DNA of 64,000 nt from Endozoicomonas sp. SCSIO W0465. Lineage in GTDB: Bacteria; Pseudomonadota; Gammaproteobacteria; Pseudomonadales; Endozoicomonadaceae. Of this stretch, positions 29,125 through 38,897 are shown one piece after another. Positions within the stretch are counted from its first letter, which is position 1. Each line of letters opens with the position of its first letter. The stretch is from assembly GCF_023716865.1 (NCBI RefSeq), contig NZ_CP092417.1, positions 7,052,501 to 7,116,500 of the forward strand. Reading direction: 5' to 3'. A program made the translations under genes and the position numbers. The notes under the pieces were generated by a model, which ran no database searches, had not been told where the DNA came from, and saw nothing but the letters and a program-made list of their open reading frames with translations.

Positions 29125-29284
29125 GGCTCTATTTTGATTACGAACTGCTCTACAGTGAAAACTGACTGTAGGTCACGAAAAACAAGGATTGAGCAACATT
29201 ACCGGACAATATGCTGACAACCTTTGTAGATAAAGGGCTTCAGCAATGTTCAACCCAGTAGCAGTCTGAAATCCTACAAGAGCC
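29125..29284. mobile_element. 160-bp MITE, copy 1
   Basis: Begins GGCTCTATTTTGATTACGAA and ends with the imperfect inverse (GGCTCTTGTAGGATTTCAGA on the other strand). Flanked by the 8-bp direct repeat AAAAACAT at 29117-29124 and 29285-29292. No coding capacity. It lies between the two RING-ankyrin genes; the rest of this 459-base gap (29051-29509) shows nothing I recognise. Confidence 0.93.
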
Positions 29285-29509
29285 AAAAACATAAACAAAA
29301 ATTTTAACAAGGCGATTGTCGTTAAATCCTACAGTCAGGCACGAATCTAGCCGACTTGCACCGGCCAAGGAACGCTTGTTCACCGGAATTCAAGTGATGA
29401 CCACAAACATCTGGTAGTCATTGGAGAGGTAAAGAATATTGCACCGGAGCTGTGTTATTTTGAAACAACCGTGTAAACAGAGCAAAAAGTAAGCGCTGTC
29501 TCAGGCAGA

Positions 29510-31294
29510 CTATTGATCAAACCCCTGTTTGTTGGCAGACCGTTGACTCAGCCTTTCCCTGAGTTCATCAAGTAACGACCCACTTGCCCGAACAGCGTTG
29601 ATGGGCTGGGAACGTACTTCCTGATTGGATAGCCCTTTCACATCAGGCGGTTTCACTTTAGGCGCTATCGGTGGTTTTTTAGCTATTTTGGGCTTGGGTG
29701 CAATCGGTGGTTTTTTCAGCATGCGTGGTTTTGGTGGTATCTCAGGACGTTGCTGATTGGCACGTGCTTTACTTGTCTTTGCCATGAATTGACCACCACT
29801 TCCAGCGGATGATCGCCTATTTCTTTCCTCCATCAACTGGCCGGATTGACGATCTACAGGCGGTGCCAACGTTGTGTTTATTGATCCCATATCACTGCCT
29901 ATTGGTCGTTGTTGGACCAGTTCCTGTAAGCGGAGCAACAGCTCTTGCTGAAAGTCTTGCTCTGGTGGCTTATCCCGAAGGTTTTGATTCCAACCCCACG
30001 TTGCCCTTCCACCGGTTGCCACGGAGGTAGCGGCCGCATGATCACCAGTTCCGGTTTTCAGGACTTGCCGGAGAGCCCGCACACAGTCGGTATGGTTTTT
30101 CATAGAGGCGAGATCCAGTGGCGTGTCCAGTCCATAGTAGTCGCGGGCGTTGACATCCGCTCCCATAATAACCAGCAATTGCAGGCACTCCAGATGGCCG
30201 TGTTGGGCAGCCAGGTGCAGAGGTGTGGCGCCATCGGCCCGGACCGCTTCGATATTGGCTCCTTGGCAGATCAGGTCTTTAAGGGCTGAGTAGAGTGACT
30301 GCCCCCGTTCAAGCAGGGCTTGCAAGGCCACCATTTTGCTCTCCCTGGCCCTTTGCATGACGGCAGTGGTCTGATCATAAAGGGTCTGTAAGTTGGCTTT
30401 GGTATCGGGCCCATAACCCACAAGGGTTCGCAAACAGTCGACGTCGCCTATGCTGGCGGCGATGTGCAGGGGCGTTTCGCCATTGGTTGTCAGGGGCGCA
30501 TTGACATCCCCACCGTTGGCCATCAGGATTTTCAAACACTCAACGTTACCGCTTCGGGTGGCGATGTGCAGCGGCGTTTCACCATCGGTTGTTCGGGCCG
30601 CATTGACATCAGCGCCAGTGAAGATCACATCACGCAACGTACTATACAGTTCCTCCCCCCGGCGGAACAGCTCGATCATGGTTGCGATTTTACCTTCCCT
30701 GACAGCGGTATAGATGACGGAGACCGCATAATCAGCTGCCGTTATCAGGGCCGGCAGGCGATCGGCCCCCTTGCCGATGAGCGTTTGCAGACAGGCGACG
30801 TGACCGTTGCGGGTGGCAATGTGCAGCGGCGTGACACCCTCCCTGCCCGTGGCATTGACATTGATGCCCCGTTCGATCAGCGTTTGCAGGCGCTTATGAT
30901 CGCCCTTTTCAGCAGCATCGAATAACAGCATAATTCTGGAATCTGGCCAGGAGCAATCCTGCTGCACACTATTGGCAGCGGTCCCCTGGATAGGAGGCAT
31001 GGCCTGATCGCCGGGACGATTTACGTCAGCAGGCCAGGCTGTGAATGCTCTCCCGCCGGGTTCACTCACTAACCGCAGTGTCGGTTCATGGCACACATAA
31101 CAACGGCGCTCCCGTAAAGCATCTGCAGTGGAATCGCCCCACCATCGAGGAATACAGTCCGGGTGGAAAAAGTGGGGCTCCGGCTGGCAGAGTGTCCTGA
31201 CCATGGAGTGGCCACCCGGATCATGATCGGTACGCTGGCAAATAGCACAGGCCGGAGAATTTAAGGCGGGGGTGTTGCCAAATACGTTATTCAT
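29510..31294 (-). CDS. RING-H2-like ankyrin protein with proline-rich tail
   Basis: 594 residues. N-terminal module with all eight candidate RING-H2 ligands: Cys16-x2-Cys19, Cys36, His41-x2-His44-x2-Cys47, Cys65-x2-Cys68; FFHPDCIPRWW matches the RING-H2 core. Two ankyrin blocks follow (about 130-205 and 230-410). The C-terminus (about 520-565) holds repeated PPKPR, PPIAPKPK and PPIAPKVK, which have the PxxPxK shape of SH3-domain ligands. No signal peptide. Neighbours on both sides share the N-terminal module. A host-directed adaptor or ubiquitin ligase is an inference. Confidence 0.87.
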   Translation of the reverse strand: MNNVFGNTPALNSPACAICQRTDHDPGGHSMVRTLCQPEPHFFHPDCIPRWWGDSTADALRERRCYVCHEPTLRLVSEPGGRAFTAWPADVNRPGDQAMPPIQGTAANSVQQDCSWPDSRIMLLFDAAEKGDHKRLQTLIERGINVNATGREGVTPLHIATRNGHVACLQTLIGKGADRLPALITAADYAVSVIYTAVREGKIATMIELFRRGEELYSTLRDVIFTGADVNAARTTDGETPLHIATRSGNVECLKILMANGGDVNAPLTTNGETPLHIAASIGDVDCLRTLVGYGPDTKANLQTLYDQTTAVMQRARESKMVALQALLERGQSLYSALKDLICQGANIEAVRADGATPLHLAAQHGHLECLQLLVIMGADVNARDYYGLDTPLDLASMKNHTDCVRALRQVLKTGTGDHAAATSVATGGRATWGWNQNLRDKPPEQDFQQELLLRLQELVQQRPIGSDMGSINTTLAPPVDRQSGQLMEERNRRSSAGSGGQFMAKTSKARANQQRPEIPPKPRMLKKPPIAPKPKIAKKPPIAPKVKPPDVKGLSNQEVRSQPINAVRASGSLLDELRERLSQRSANKQGFDQ

Positions 31295-31447
31295 AGAAAC
31301 TCTGACAGGGTGGTGTCTCTGAGTGGTTAAAAGAGGTTAACGGGAACCGGCAATTCACTGTACAGTGCTGGTTAAATAGCACAGTATTACTTGCGGTTAA
31401 GAAATCCTGATAAGTCGGATAGACAGGCAAAACAGTGACGCTGCTCA

Positions 31448-32219
31448 TCAGGGTTCCCATTCCCTGTTAGAATTATCGGGAGATTCTGATTGATCAGGCT
31501 CGCCGTTGATTGCTAAACGACGTTGGTACATTATTAGCTGAAATCGTGTTCGAACTGGAGGGAGGGGAGGCGGCGGTGGTGGTGAAGGTGGTGAGAGCGT
31601 TGCAACTACTGAAGGTGAAGGCTCCGTTTGCTGATATTCATTCGAGATGCCCCTTCCGGATTGCTGATTTCCGGACAATTCCATGGGTGCTCGAACTGGA
31701 GGGAGAGAAGGTGGCGGTGGTGAAGGTGGTGGTGAAGATGAAGGCCCAGGTGGCGGTGGTGAAGATGAAGGCCCAGGTTGCTGCGGTATAAATTTGTTAG
31801 TGGCTGTATACAGTGCATCAACATCACTCTGTTTTAACTTTTCTCTTATGGATTCGAGGGCATTCTTTTGCGCTGTTTTTTTGTTTTTTTCTGCCTCATT
31901 TTCTCTAAGGAGATTTTGTAAATCTTCACCAATGGATTTTTTACCTATTTTTAACTGTTCTATGCAGGTATCAATTCCATTATGAACCGGATCTACAATA
32001 TTTTGACGAATATTGTTAAAAATTTTATCACGAGCCTCTACAATTATTTTTTTAGCTTCTTTAATCAGTTTTGGCTGATCAATACAAGACACTGTTACCT
32101 TACCCCACTCCTCACTATTCGCCACACTACAGAATCTGCCCCAAATCCCATCTTGTCGTATTATTAAAGGGTTGGTAATATGAGTAATTATTTTTTCTAT
32201 AGAAAGTCTTTCTATATAA
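31448..32219 (-). pseudogene. Fragment 6 of the RING-GTPase gene: coiled coil and polyproline tail
   Basis: C-terminal piece. From a GTG at 32125 it is open for 225 codons, but upstream in-frame codons run back to the MITE at 32228. First part is helical and charged; the end alternates PPPP, PSPPPPSLPPVR and PPSPPPPPPLPPVR, like formin FH1 or WASP-type polyproline tracts that bind profilin or SH3/WW domains in eukaryotes. Confidence 0.75.
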
Positions 32220-32227
32220 AAATTTAT

Positions 32228-32387
32228 GGCTCTATTTTGATTACGAACTGCTCTACAGTGAAAACTGACTGTAGGTCACGAAAAACAAGGATTGGGCAAC
32301 ATTACCGGACAATATGCTGACAACCTTTGTAGATAAAGGGCTTCAGCAATGTTCAACCCAGTAGCAGTCTGAAATCCTACAAGAGCC
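32228..32387. mobile_element. 160-bp MITE, copy 2
   Basis: Same family and orientation as copy 1, with a single base difference noticed (GATTGGGC for GATTGAGC). 8-bp target duplication AAATTTAT at 32220-32227 and 32388-32395. Inserted in the RING-GTPase gene. Confidence 0.93.
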
Positions 32388-32464
32388 AAATTTATAACCT
32401 GTGGGGCAAACGTAATCGGCAGGTAAGAATTGCTCAAGTTAATAATTGCATTTATATTATTATC

Positions 32465-33991
32465 CTCGACTTTAGAGTCTGTATAAAACGATAATTCGGT
32501 CAGCTTTTTATAGTGAAGCAAGCCGAAATCAGTGAACTGTTTTTCCAAGTTCGTTATTACTTCCGTTTTTTGCCTAAAAGCCTTTAGTTATGCTGCTTCT
32601 GAATTATCCGGTATTAACTGGTCGATCAGATCGCGAAAATTGAACTCATATTTTTGCTTATATCTGTTCCAGCCCTTGCGAATAGAGAACCTCGGAATAA
32701 TTCCTGAAAGAGCAATTTTCATCATGCCTGCAGTGGTTGTATCCGGGCTTCTCCAGGGTATCCGAGAAATATTCAGACATGCCTGATTTTTACAAACGGT
32801 TAATAACTGCAATAATGCATAGCCTGCCATTTTCAAATGCATCCATCGAAGCAGTGTTCGCAATTTCTGCTGCCATAAATGGCAACAGCCAAAAGCATGT
32901 TTGAGTTGGTGAAACATTGGCTCTACCGGCCATCTCCGGGAATAGGCACGAAGCACCTCCAGTCCCTCAAGTTCCGGATTGGTCGAGATGAATATTCTGC
33001 TTTCGGTCAGACCTTTGTCATTTTCAAAGCGACTCCAGACGACGCGTACTTCACGACCTTTAAGGAATCTGGCGCGACAGATCAGGGTACGATAACGTAT
33101 TTTGCGAAATTTGCCGTACATCCATACTGTTGCTTTTTCTTCCGGCAGTTTCTTAACCTGTTCTGTCGTCATCTTGATGCCGTACTTTTTTGGGCGCCCT
33201 CGCTTCTTTACGGTGGGTGCTGGCGGCAAAGCATAGAGGGCCCGATTTGAAGGTATCTGACCAACAACTTCTATGTTCATTTCCAGAGCTGGCTTTATCA
33301 GTGTCCAGTTCATATACCAGCAATCGGTTAGCAGGCGTAGCACTCGATCCTTCACTTCATTGCGTACCACCCTGAGCATGGCCACGGCAATTTTCAGTTT
33401 GCTGGTGTTACCTGAAGCTGGTGTCGGAAATGAGATCACCGGTATGGCGGTAAATACTTCATCTGCAGCCCGCTCAAATATGATGGCCAGGGAAACCCAA
33501 CACTGCCCCCAGATGTACGTCGGCCGATTGCGTTTCTTGCTGTGTTGATGATGTGTACGACAAGCAGGGGCTTTGTCGGAAAACCGTTCGATTACCCAGT
33601 CATCAAGCCCCAGGACCACAGGTTGATTCTCAGGAGCTTTGGAGCAGACCAGACGGATCAAGTGGCGTGCCAAGTTCTTCCATTGCCACTTGCCCTGAGA
33701 TAGCCAGTGGTGGTAGCTGCTCCACACACAATGAAAATCAATTGTTAACAACGCCTGTGTAACAAAGCCGTCGGCTGAAAGCATGCAACCGAACAGCAGT
33801 TCGCAGAACGTTGGTACTGCAGTTGATGATAGCGCTCCAGCAAGAAAGGTTGTATATGAAGCGAGCTCCCTGAGGATTACTTGATGATCTGAAGTGAGCA
33901 TGGCAACCATCTCGAATTTCGTCATTGGGGATGGTTGCTTTTAGCAGATTATGCGCCGGAACTATTGTGCTCTTAAAACTCTAAAGTCGAG
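32465..33991 (-). mobile_element. IS4-type element, copy A
   Basis: 1,527 bp with ends CTCGACTTTAGAGT and the inverse. Flanks TTATTATC (32457-32464) and TTATTATT (33992-33999) match at 7 of 8 bases. Copy B at 43620-45146 is of identical length in inverted orientation and encodes an identical protein. Inserted in the RING-GTPase gene. Confidence 0.9.
32588..33925 (-). CDS. IS4-type transposase (copy A)
   Basis: 445 residues. DDE residues: Asp in VLGLDDWVIERF, Asp in RLLTDCWYMNW, Glu in the YSRRWPVEPMFHQLK block, which fits Y-x2-R-x3-E-x6-K of the IS4 family exactly. Intact frame, identical to the copy at 43686-45023, so recently active. Confidence 0.9.
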   Translation of the reverse strand: MTKFEMVAMLTSDHQVILRELASYTTFLAGALSSTAVPTFCELLFGCMLSADGFVTQALLTIDFHCVWSSYHHWLSQGKWQWKNLARHLIRLVCSKAPENQPVVLGLDDWVIERFSDKAPACRTHHQHSKKRNRPTYIWGQCWVSLAIIFERAADEVFTAIPVISFPTPASGNTSKLKIAVAMLRVVRNEVKDRVLRLLTDCWYMNWTLIKPALEMNIEVVGQIPSNRALYALPPAPTVKKRGRPKKYGIKMTTEQVKKLPEEKATVWMYGKFRKIRYRTLICRARFLKGREVRVVWSRFENDKGLTESRIFISTNPELEGLEVLRAYSRRWPVEPMFHQLKHAFGCCHLWQQKLRTLLRWMHLKMAGYALLQLLTVCKNQACLNISRIPWRSPDTTTAGMMKIALSGIIPRFSIRKGWNRYKQKYEFNFRDLIDQLIPDNSEAA

Positions 33992-34224
33992 TTATTATTT
34001 ATGTTACTGAGATTTGATTCAATTAACTTGCAGTCCTTGATTACCTTTGTTTTCAATTCTTCCATGGCGCGGTCAATTTCACCATAAGCTTCCTTTATTT
34101 CTTTCTCTACCTTTGTTTTTAGACCATTTGAAAATTTGTCATATTCACCAACGTCATCAAATGGAACTAAATTAGTGCAATCCATACTTTCAGGAGGTTT
34201 TTGGTTATAGCTATTTTCATACAA
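33992..34224 (-). pseudogene. Fragment 4 of the RING-GTPase gene
   Basis: A 78-codon helical, charged piece (YDKFSNGLKTKVEKEIKEAY) bounded by the IS66 element and IS4-type copy A. Its frame continues 6 codons into the IS before stopping. Fragment 5 is the 69 bases 32456-32388 (INAIINLSNSYLPITFAPQV). Confidence 0.75.
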
Positions 34225-34232
34225 CTTTAGAG

Positions 34233-35959
34233 GTAATTTCTCAAAAAGTGCTGGAAGCAGGATAATTTCGGTCAGTCGTCTATCCTCTCACCATGGCTTT
34301 TCTAGAACACCAGCAGTTACAACCTGAAGATCTACTGAGATTCATCACTCAGCAGCAAGAGCAGATCATTCAGCTCAAAGAGCAGATAGAATTGCTTGAA
34401 GCAGAGATTCGTCGTCTAAAAAAACTGCCCGCAAAGCCTGACATCAAACCAAACACCAAACCTCCCGATGATGACACCGGCAGCCCTGATGGAGATCCAT
34501 CCGCTCCTGAGGGTAACGATGGAGCCAGCCCAGACACCTCGTCAAAGCAGAAGGTTAAGAAGCCCAACGAGAAAACCAGAAAGCAGCGTAAACAGCCCCG
34601 AAAGCCATCGGCGGAAAAATCCATACCCATTGCTGCCACTGATGTTCCGGAGGGATCAATCAGGAATGGAACCACCCCTTTTCATGTTCAGGAACTGACA
34701 ATACAAACATCCAGTATTGAATATCTTTTAGAGCAATGGGTGACACCCGATGGACAAACCATTACGGCCAAACCGCCAGCCAGCCTTCATGGACATCATT
34801 ACGGGCCAATGCTGCAGGCCTACGTTCTGCACCAGTATCATGGTTGCTCCGTTACCCAGCCAGAACTGCTGGACTGGCTATGGGACATTGGAATCTCTAT
34901 TTCCAGCGGGGAACTCAGCCAGCTTCTGACGAAAGGACACGAGCAGTTCCATGCTGAGAAAGATGAGCTGTTGACTACAGGTATTCGCTGTTCAAGTTAT
35001 ATCCAGACAGACGACACGGGAACAAGGCATAAGGGGAAGAACGGTTACTGCACCATCATCAATAACGAGTCCTTTGCCTGGTTCGAGAGCACAGACAGCA
35101 AAAGCCGGGAAAATTTCGTAAGCCTACTGCACCGCCCATGGTCAACTTACACGTTCACCGACGATGCCTTGATCTATCTGGAAAAACTGGATTACCCCAA
35201 AAAGTGGCTACGCGTTCTTAATCCATACAGAGGCGTCACCTTCCTGAGCCATGAAGCCTGGGAAGAATGTATGAAAGACCTGAGACTAACTGGTAGACGG
35301 CGCCAGCAGGCCAGTGAAGCCATGATTTATGGCAGCCTGATACAGCATGGAGCAGGACATCTTACCACCTTCAGTGATGGGGCAAGGCAGTTCGACGTTT
35401 TCAAACACAGCCAGTGCTGGATACATGCAGAGCGAGGGCTGGCAAAAGTTCATCCGGTCAATGATCAGCAGGCCATGGCTCAGAAATGGCTTCGGACATG
35501 GTTCTGGGCCATTTACGATGACCTTAAAGACTTCAAGACAGAGCCAACTGAAAAAAAGGCAATAAAAGTACGACAGGGGTTCCAGGCGCTGATCCAAACC
35601 CAAACGTGCAGTGGGCTTCTTCAGGATGCTCTGTCAGGGTTGGCTGTAATCAAGGAAGAGCTATTACTGGTTCTGGATGACCCGAGCTTACCGCTGCACA
35701 ACAACCTGAGCGAGAGTCAGATACGAGAATATGTTAAACGACGAAAGATCAGTAGTGGGACGCGAAGCGATTTGGGGCGGCAATGTCGCGACACCTTTGC
35801 CAGCCTGAAAAAAACGTGTCGCCTGTATGGTCTCTCTTTTTGGGATTATCTGAAAAGCCGACTAATGGGCGATGGGTTATTTCCGAGATTGAGTAACCTG
35901 ATTGAGGAGGCTTCACGTCATCTTCCGTGTGGTGCTGCCAGCAGTTTTTGAGAAATTAC
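34233..35959 (+). mobile_element. IS66-family element, single-gene (ISBst12-like) type
   Basis: 1,727 bp. Ends GTAATTTCTCAAAAA and inverse; GTAA is the usual IS66 tip. 8-bp duplication CTTTAGAG at 34225-34232 and 35960-35967. Only the large transposase gene is present, without tnpA and tnpB. Inserted in the RING-GTPase gene on the opposite strand. Confidence 0.93.
34293..35951 (+). CDS. IS66-family transposase
   Basis: 552 residues. N-terminal coiled coil (IIQLKEQIELLEAEIRRLKK), a Pro/Lys-rich spacer, then the DDE domain: Asp in YIQTDDTGTRHKGKNGY, SQCWIHAERGLAK in place of the usual CWAHxRR, and LPLHNNLSESQIREYVKRRK with the catalytic Glu near the C-terminus. The frame is intact. Confidence 0.88.
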   Translation: MAFLEHQQLQPEDLLRFITQQQEQIIQLKEQIELLEAEIRRLKKLPAKPDIKPNTKPPDDDTGSPDGDPSAPEGNDGASPDTSSKQKVKKPNEKTRKQRKQPRKPSAEKSIPIAATDVPEGSIRNGTTPFHVQELTIQTSSIEYLLEQWVTPDGQTITAKPPASLHGHHYGPMLQAYVLHQYHGCSVTQPELLDWLWDIGISISSGELSQLLTKGHEQFHAEKDELLTTGIRCSSYIQTDDTGTRHKGKNGYCTIINNESFAWFESTDSKSRENFVSLLHRPWSTYTFTDDALIYLEKLDYPKKWLRVLNPYRGVTFLSHEAWEECMKDLRLTGRRRQQASEAMIYGSLIQHGAGHLTTFSDGARQFDVFKHSQCWIHAERGLAKVHPVNDQQAMAQKWLRTWFWAIYDDLKDFKTEPTEKKAIKVRQGFQALIQTQTCSGLLQDALSGLAVIKEELLLVLDDPSLPLHNNLSESQIREYVKRRKISSGTRSDLGRQCRDTFASLKKTCRLYGLSFWDYLKSRLMGDGLFPRLSNLIEEASRHLPCGAASSF

Positions 35960-36529
35960 CTTTAGAGTGCCTGCAATGGCTGCGCCAGTGCCTGCTACGA
36001 AGGCACCGGCCTGGGTATTAACTTTAGTAAGTGTGCCGGCAATTACTGCAGACACAGAACTAGTTATAGCGGTCACTGAATTTATAGTTGCAGAATTTTT
36101 TTCATTTATCTCCTTTAACTTCTTTTTAAATTCCCCTTTGGAATTCTCACATTCTTTAGTTACTATGTCGGTGATCTTGTTATCAAGTTCATCAAATATT
36201 TTTTTAAAACCACCCAGGAAATTAGCTTTGTCTAGCGAGGATTTGAAATTTTGAGCTGCCTGATCAAGTTCCTGCAATTTTTTATCAATCCCCTTTCTTT
36301 TACTTTTCAACTCAACATTTTCTTCTTCCAGTTTTTTAATCTCATTATCAAGTAATTCTAAAGAGAGAGAGGCCGAATCCTCTACCGTGTCCGTTTGGTT
36401 CTTTAGCTTACTGCTGGCAGACTGGATAGCCAAAATAGCCACCTCAGTATTGGCATGTTTAATAATATTTTTGGCTCTTATTGGATTACAGACTGTTCCC
36501 AGATTGAACCTGGCTGAAGCACTTATCAT
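35960..36529 (-). pseudogene. Fragment 3 of the RING-GTPase gene: coiled coil and hydrophobic helices
   Basis: The original coding part is 36464-35960; the first 21 codons of the open frame (MISASARFNLGTVCNPIRA) come from the MITE, which supplies a new ATG. The piece has a long coiled coil (LDNEIKKLEEENVELKSKRK) and a Gly/Ala/Val-rich segment near the end (SSVSAVIAGTL, GAFVAGTGAAIAGTL) that could be membrane-inserting, as in dynamin-like proteins. Confidence 0.75.
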
Positions 36530-36632
36530 TAAAGGCTCTCAGAGCTTTGCTCGGCAATTTGCCCTCAAGCCTTACATTGCGTGGTCCACATCCAATTTTC
36601 ACTGCAGAGCAGTTCGGAAATCAAATAGAGCC
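36473..36632. mobile_element. 160-bp MITE, copy 3 (divergent, inverted)
   Basis: Starts GGCTCTTATTGGATTACAGA and ends TCGGAAATCAAATAGAGCC, so it is inverted relative to copies 1 and 2 and clearly older, with many substitutions, yet still exactly 160 bp. 8-bp duplication ATATTTTT at 36465-36472 and 36633-36640. Confidence 0.9.
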
Positions 36633-37783
36633 ATATTTTTTATCGGCTGCTGGAAACAACTGTTATTCAGAAGGTCTTCTGCATCCTCTTGAATATCCTC
36701 TGCAGTCAACCCTTTTATTCTTCGTTGCCATGAATCACCATAAGTTGCCTTGTAAAAATCTTTAACCCAAGGGTTGGCATCCCCATCAGGCAAGCGTGTG
36801 TTTTGTTCTAATTCTCTGAGGGCAGTGTTCGCCAGAAAAGCATTGCGAGCGGAAACAGGGTACACATTGTCACGGGTTAGAACACCATCCAACTTTCCAG
36901 CCAGGCGACTTTTTACTTGATTTTCATCTTCACTATTTTGGTTCTTCTGATCCCACTTATTGACCCAGGCAGAGATGTTGCAGCGACTTTGTCTGGAAAT
37001 CCGGCTAAGTGCTTCGCAAAATGTATCTTCTTGTTGAGGATCGGACTGTGTGTAGTCCATCAAACCTATTATCCCTGATGCCTGGTCCAGTTGTTTGTAG
37101 ACTTCTTCACGGACTATGCCACTCAGACTCCCCCGACGTTGTTCGTTATACCCAGGGGTATCCATCAAGACCAGTTGACCTCTCATCCCTGAGTTATCCT
37201 GATCACGAAGGATGGAATATTCCACTGAGATGGTAGGCATATGATCAATCCGACAATAGTGTTCATAAGGGGTTGCCACACCAAGTTGGCTGGAAAGTGA
37301 GAATAAGTCGTTTAAGCTGGTTAGCGTTCTGGAAACGTTCTCCTGGCCCTGGTAACTCCTGTTAATTCTGCCGTCGAGGATTAAGCGCTGCAGTGGCTCC
37401 CCACAAGAACGTAAACTCGCTTGCTCATCTGAACCCAGTATCCTTAATCGCTCAAGCAGTTCATTAATGCGCTGTGGATCGTGAATACTGAGCTCCGGCT
37501 CCGATTGCCTGGGCTTATGGCGAATCAGTGTAGGGAGAAGCGTCATCGGGATGTTTTTCTCCGGTAATAATTCGAAACCAACAATTGCGTTAATGGTGGT
37601 TGATTTGCCAGCATTGACCATACCACCTACCACAATCACCATATCCATTTCTGCCAGTTTTTTTAGTTCAGATTCAATCACGGTGGAAGCTCTTCTGGTG
37701 GCTTCGCTCATCTTGCGCAAGGCATCGCTGTCTTGTCCACTGTCGCTATTTTGAGGTAGACAGTTTTTAATTGCCTTCAACAC
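36599..37783 (-). pseudogene. Fragment 2 of the RING-GTPase gene: dynamin-like (CrfC/YjdA-type) GTPase domain
   Basis: 394-codon open frame carrying a complete GTPase: VVGGMVNAGKSTTINAIVG (G1), MTLLPTLIRHKP (G2 region), VLMDTPGYNE (G3), WVNKWDQKN (G4). It matches E. coli CrfC, a dynamin-like protein linked to sister replication forks, over the same segments. A GTG at 37783 next to the IS could serve as a start, and the MITE supplies the last 11 codons and the stop, so a stand-alone GTPase domain could still be made. In the original gene it was the middle of a larger protein. Confidence 0.85.
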
Positions 37784-37786
37784 ATT

Positions 37787-38897
37787 TAGGACTTACGCAT
37801 TGACAACAGGCTCTAAAATTTGATAATGCCAAAAAACAGATGTCTTCAGGGATGAAAGTGAGAACTACCACTCGACCGACCACTGCACGATGCACTCTTG
37901 CAAAATACATTGGCTTTTTGATTAGTGAGCCAAAATCATCAACATGCACAAGACTGGCCGAGGTTACCGACTTTTCTCACGATAGCGCAAACCGCTTTCT
38001 TAAGCGTGAAAACTATCAGCCCAAAGATATGTACGATGAAGCAGTCAAAAGTTTAAACCCTATTGGCGGCACCCTGAGCGTTGATGACAGCGTGCTCGAC
38101 AAACCTTATAGCTACTCCGTGGCACTGGTTGGCCACTTTTGGTCGGGTAAACATCACCGAGTGGTTAAGGGAGTTAACCTCATCACCCTTTATTACACCG
38201 ACGTATCCGGGCGCCATATGCCGGTGAATTACAGGATATACGACAAATCGGAAGACAAGACAAAAAACGACTACTTCCGTGAAATGTTGATTGAAGTGCT
38301 GGTATGGGGGCTGAAGCCAGCGTTCGTTACCGGTGACTCCTGGTACAGCTGCACGACTAACCTGAAGACGATTAAAAACCATCAGACTGGGTTTATGTTT
38401 GCCGTTGAGAAAACAGGACAGTATCACTGGAAAAAGGTAAATGGCAGCAGGTTCAACACCTCGACATCCCCGACAATGGTCTGGATGTATGGCTCAAAGA
38501 CTTCGGTAAGATCCGGTTGTTCAGGACGATGCTAAAAGACCAGCGTCGCCACTACGTGGTTTACTTGCCAGAGGAAGTCCCTTTTGAACGCAATGACTTC
38601 AAGCAGATCCATGACCAGCACTGGCAGATCGAACAGTTTCACAGGGCGATCAAGCAGGTTTGCCATATTGAGCACTTTCAGGTTCGCAGCGAACGACCCG
38701 TCAGAAACCATATATTTGCTGCAATTTTAGCTTTTGTTTATCTCCAGAAAATGCAGATAGAGCAGGAGTTTACGAATATTTATCAGCACCAACGGGGGCT
38801 GTTTAAAGAGACAATAGGCGCTTTCATTGAGAGTTTTGCAAAGGGGAAGGATCACCTCCTACCAAAATTTATCGGTGTCATCAATGCGTAAGTCCTA
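37787..38897 (+). mobile_element. IS701-like element
   Basis: 1,111 bp with perfect 17-bp ends TAGGACTTACGCATTGA and inverse; direct repeat ACATT at 37782-37786 and 38898-38902. Family set by the transposase. Inserted between the RING-like and GTPase parts of the broken gene. Confidence 0.88.
37840..38891 (+). pseudogene. IS701-like transposase with a -1 shift
   Basis: First frame 37840-38535 holds SVDDSVLDKPYSYS and WSGKHHRVVKGVNLITLYYT (first Asp) and FVTGDSWYSCTTNLK (second Asp). The rest, with HWQIEQFHRAIKQVCHIEHF (Glu), is in the -1 frame from about 38437 to 38891. The switch point is TGG AAA AAG G, an A5 run; either programmed slippage or a deletion. Confidence 0.85.

Noticed and set aside
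32276..32548. 90-codon minus-strand frame as a gene
   Set aside because: It is pieced together from IS4-type copy A, 69 bases of the broken RING-GTPase gene and the MITE.
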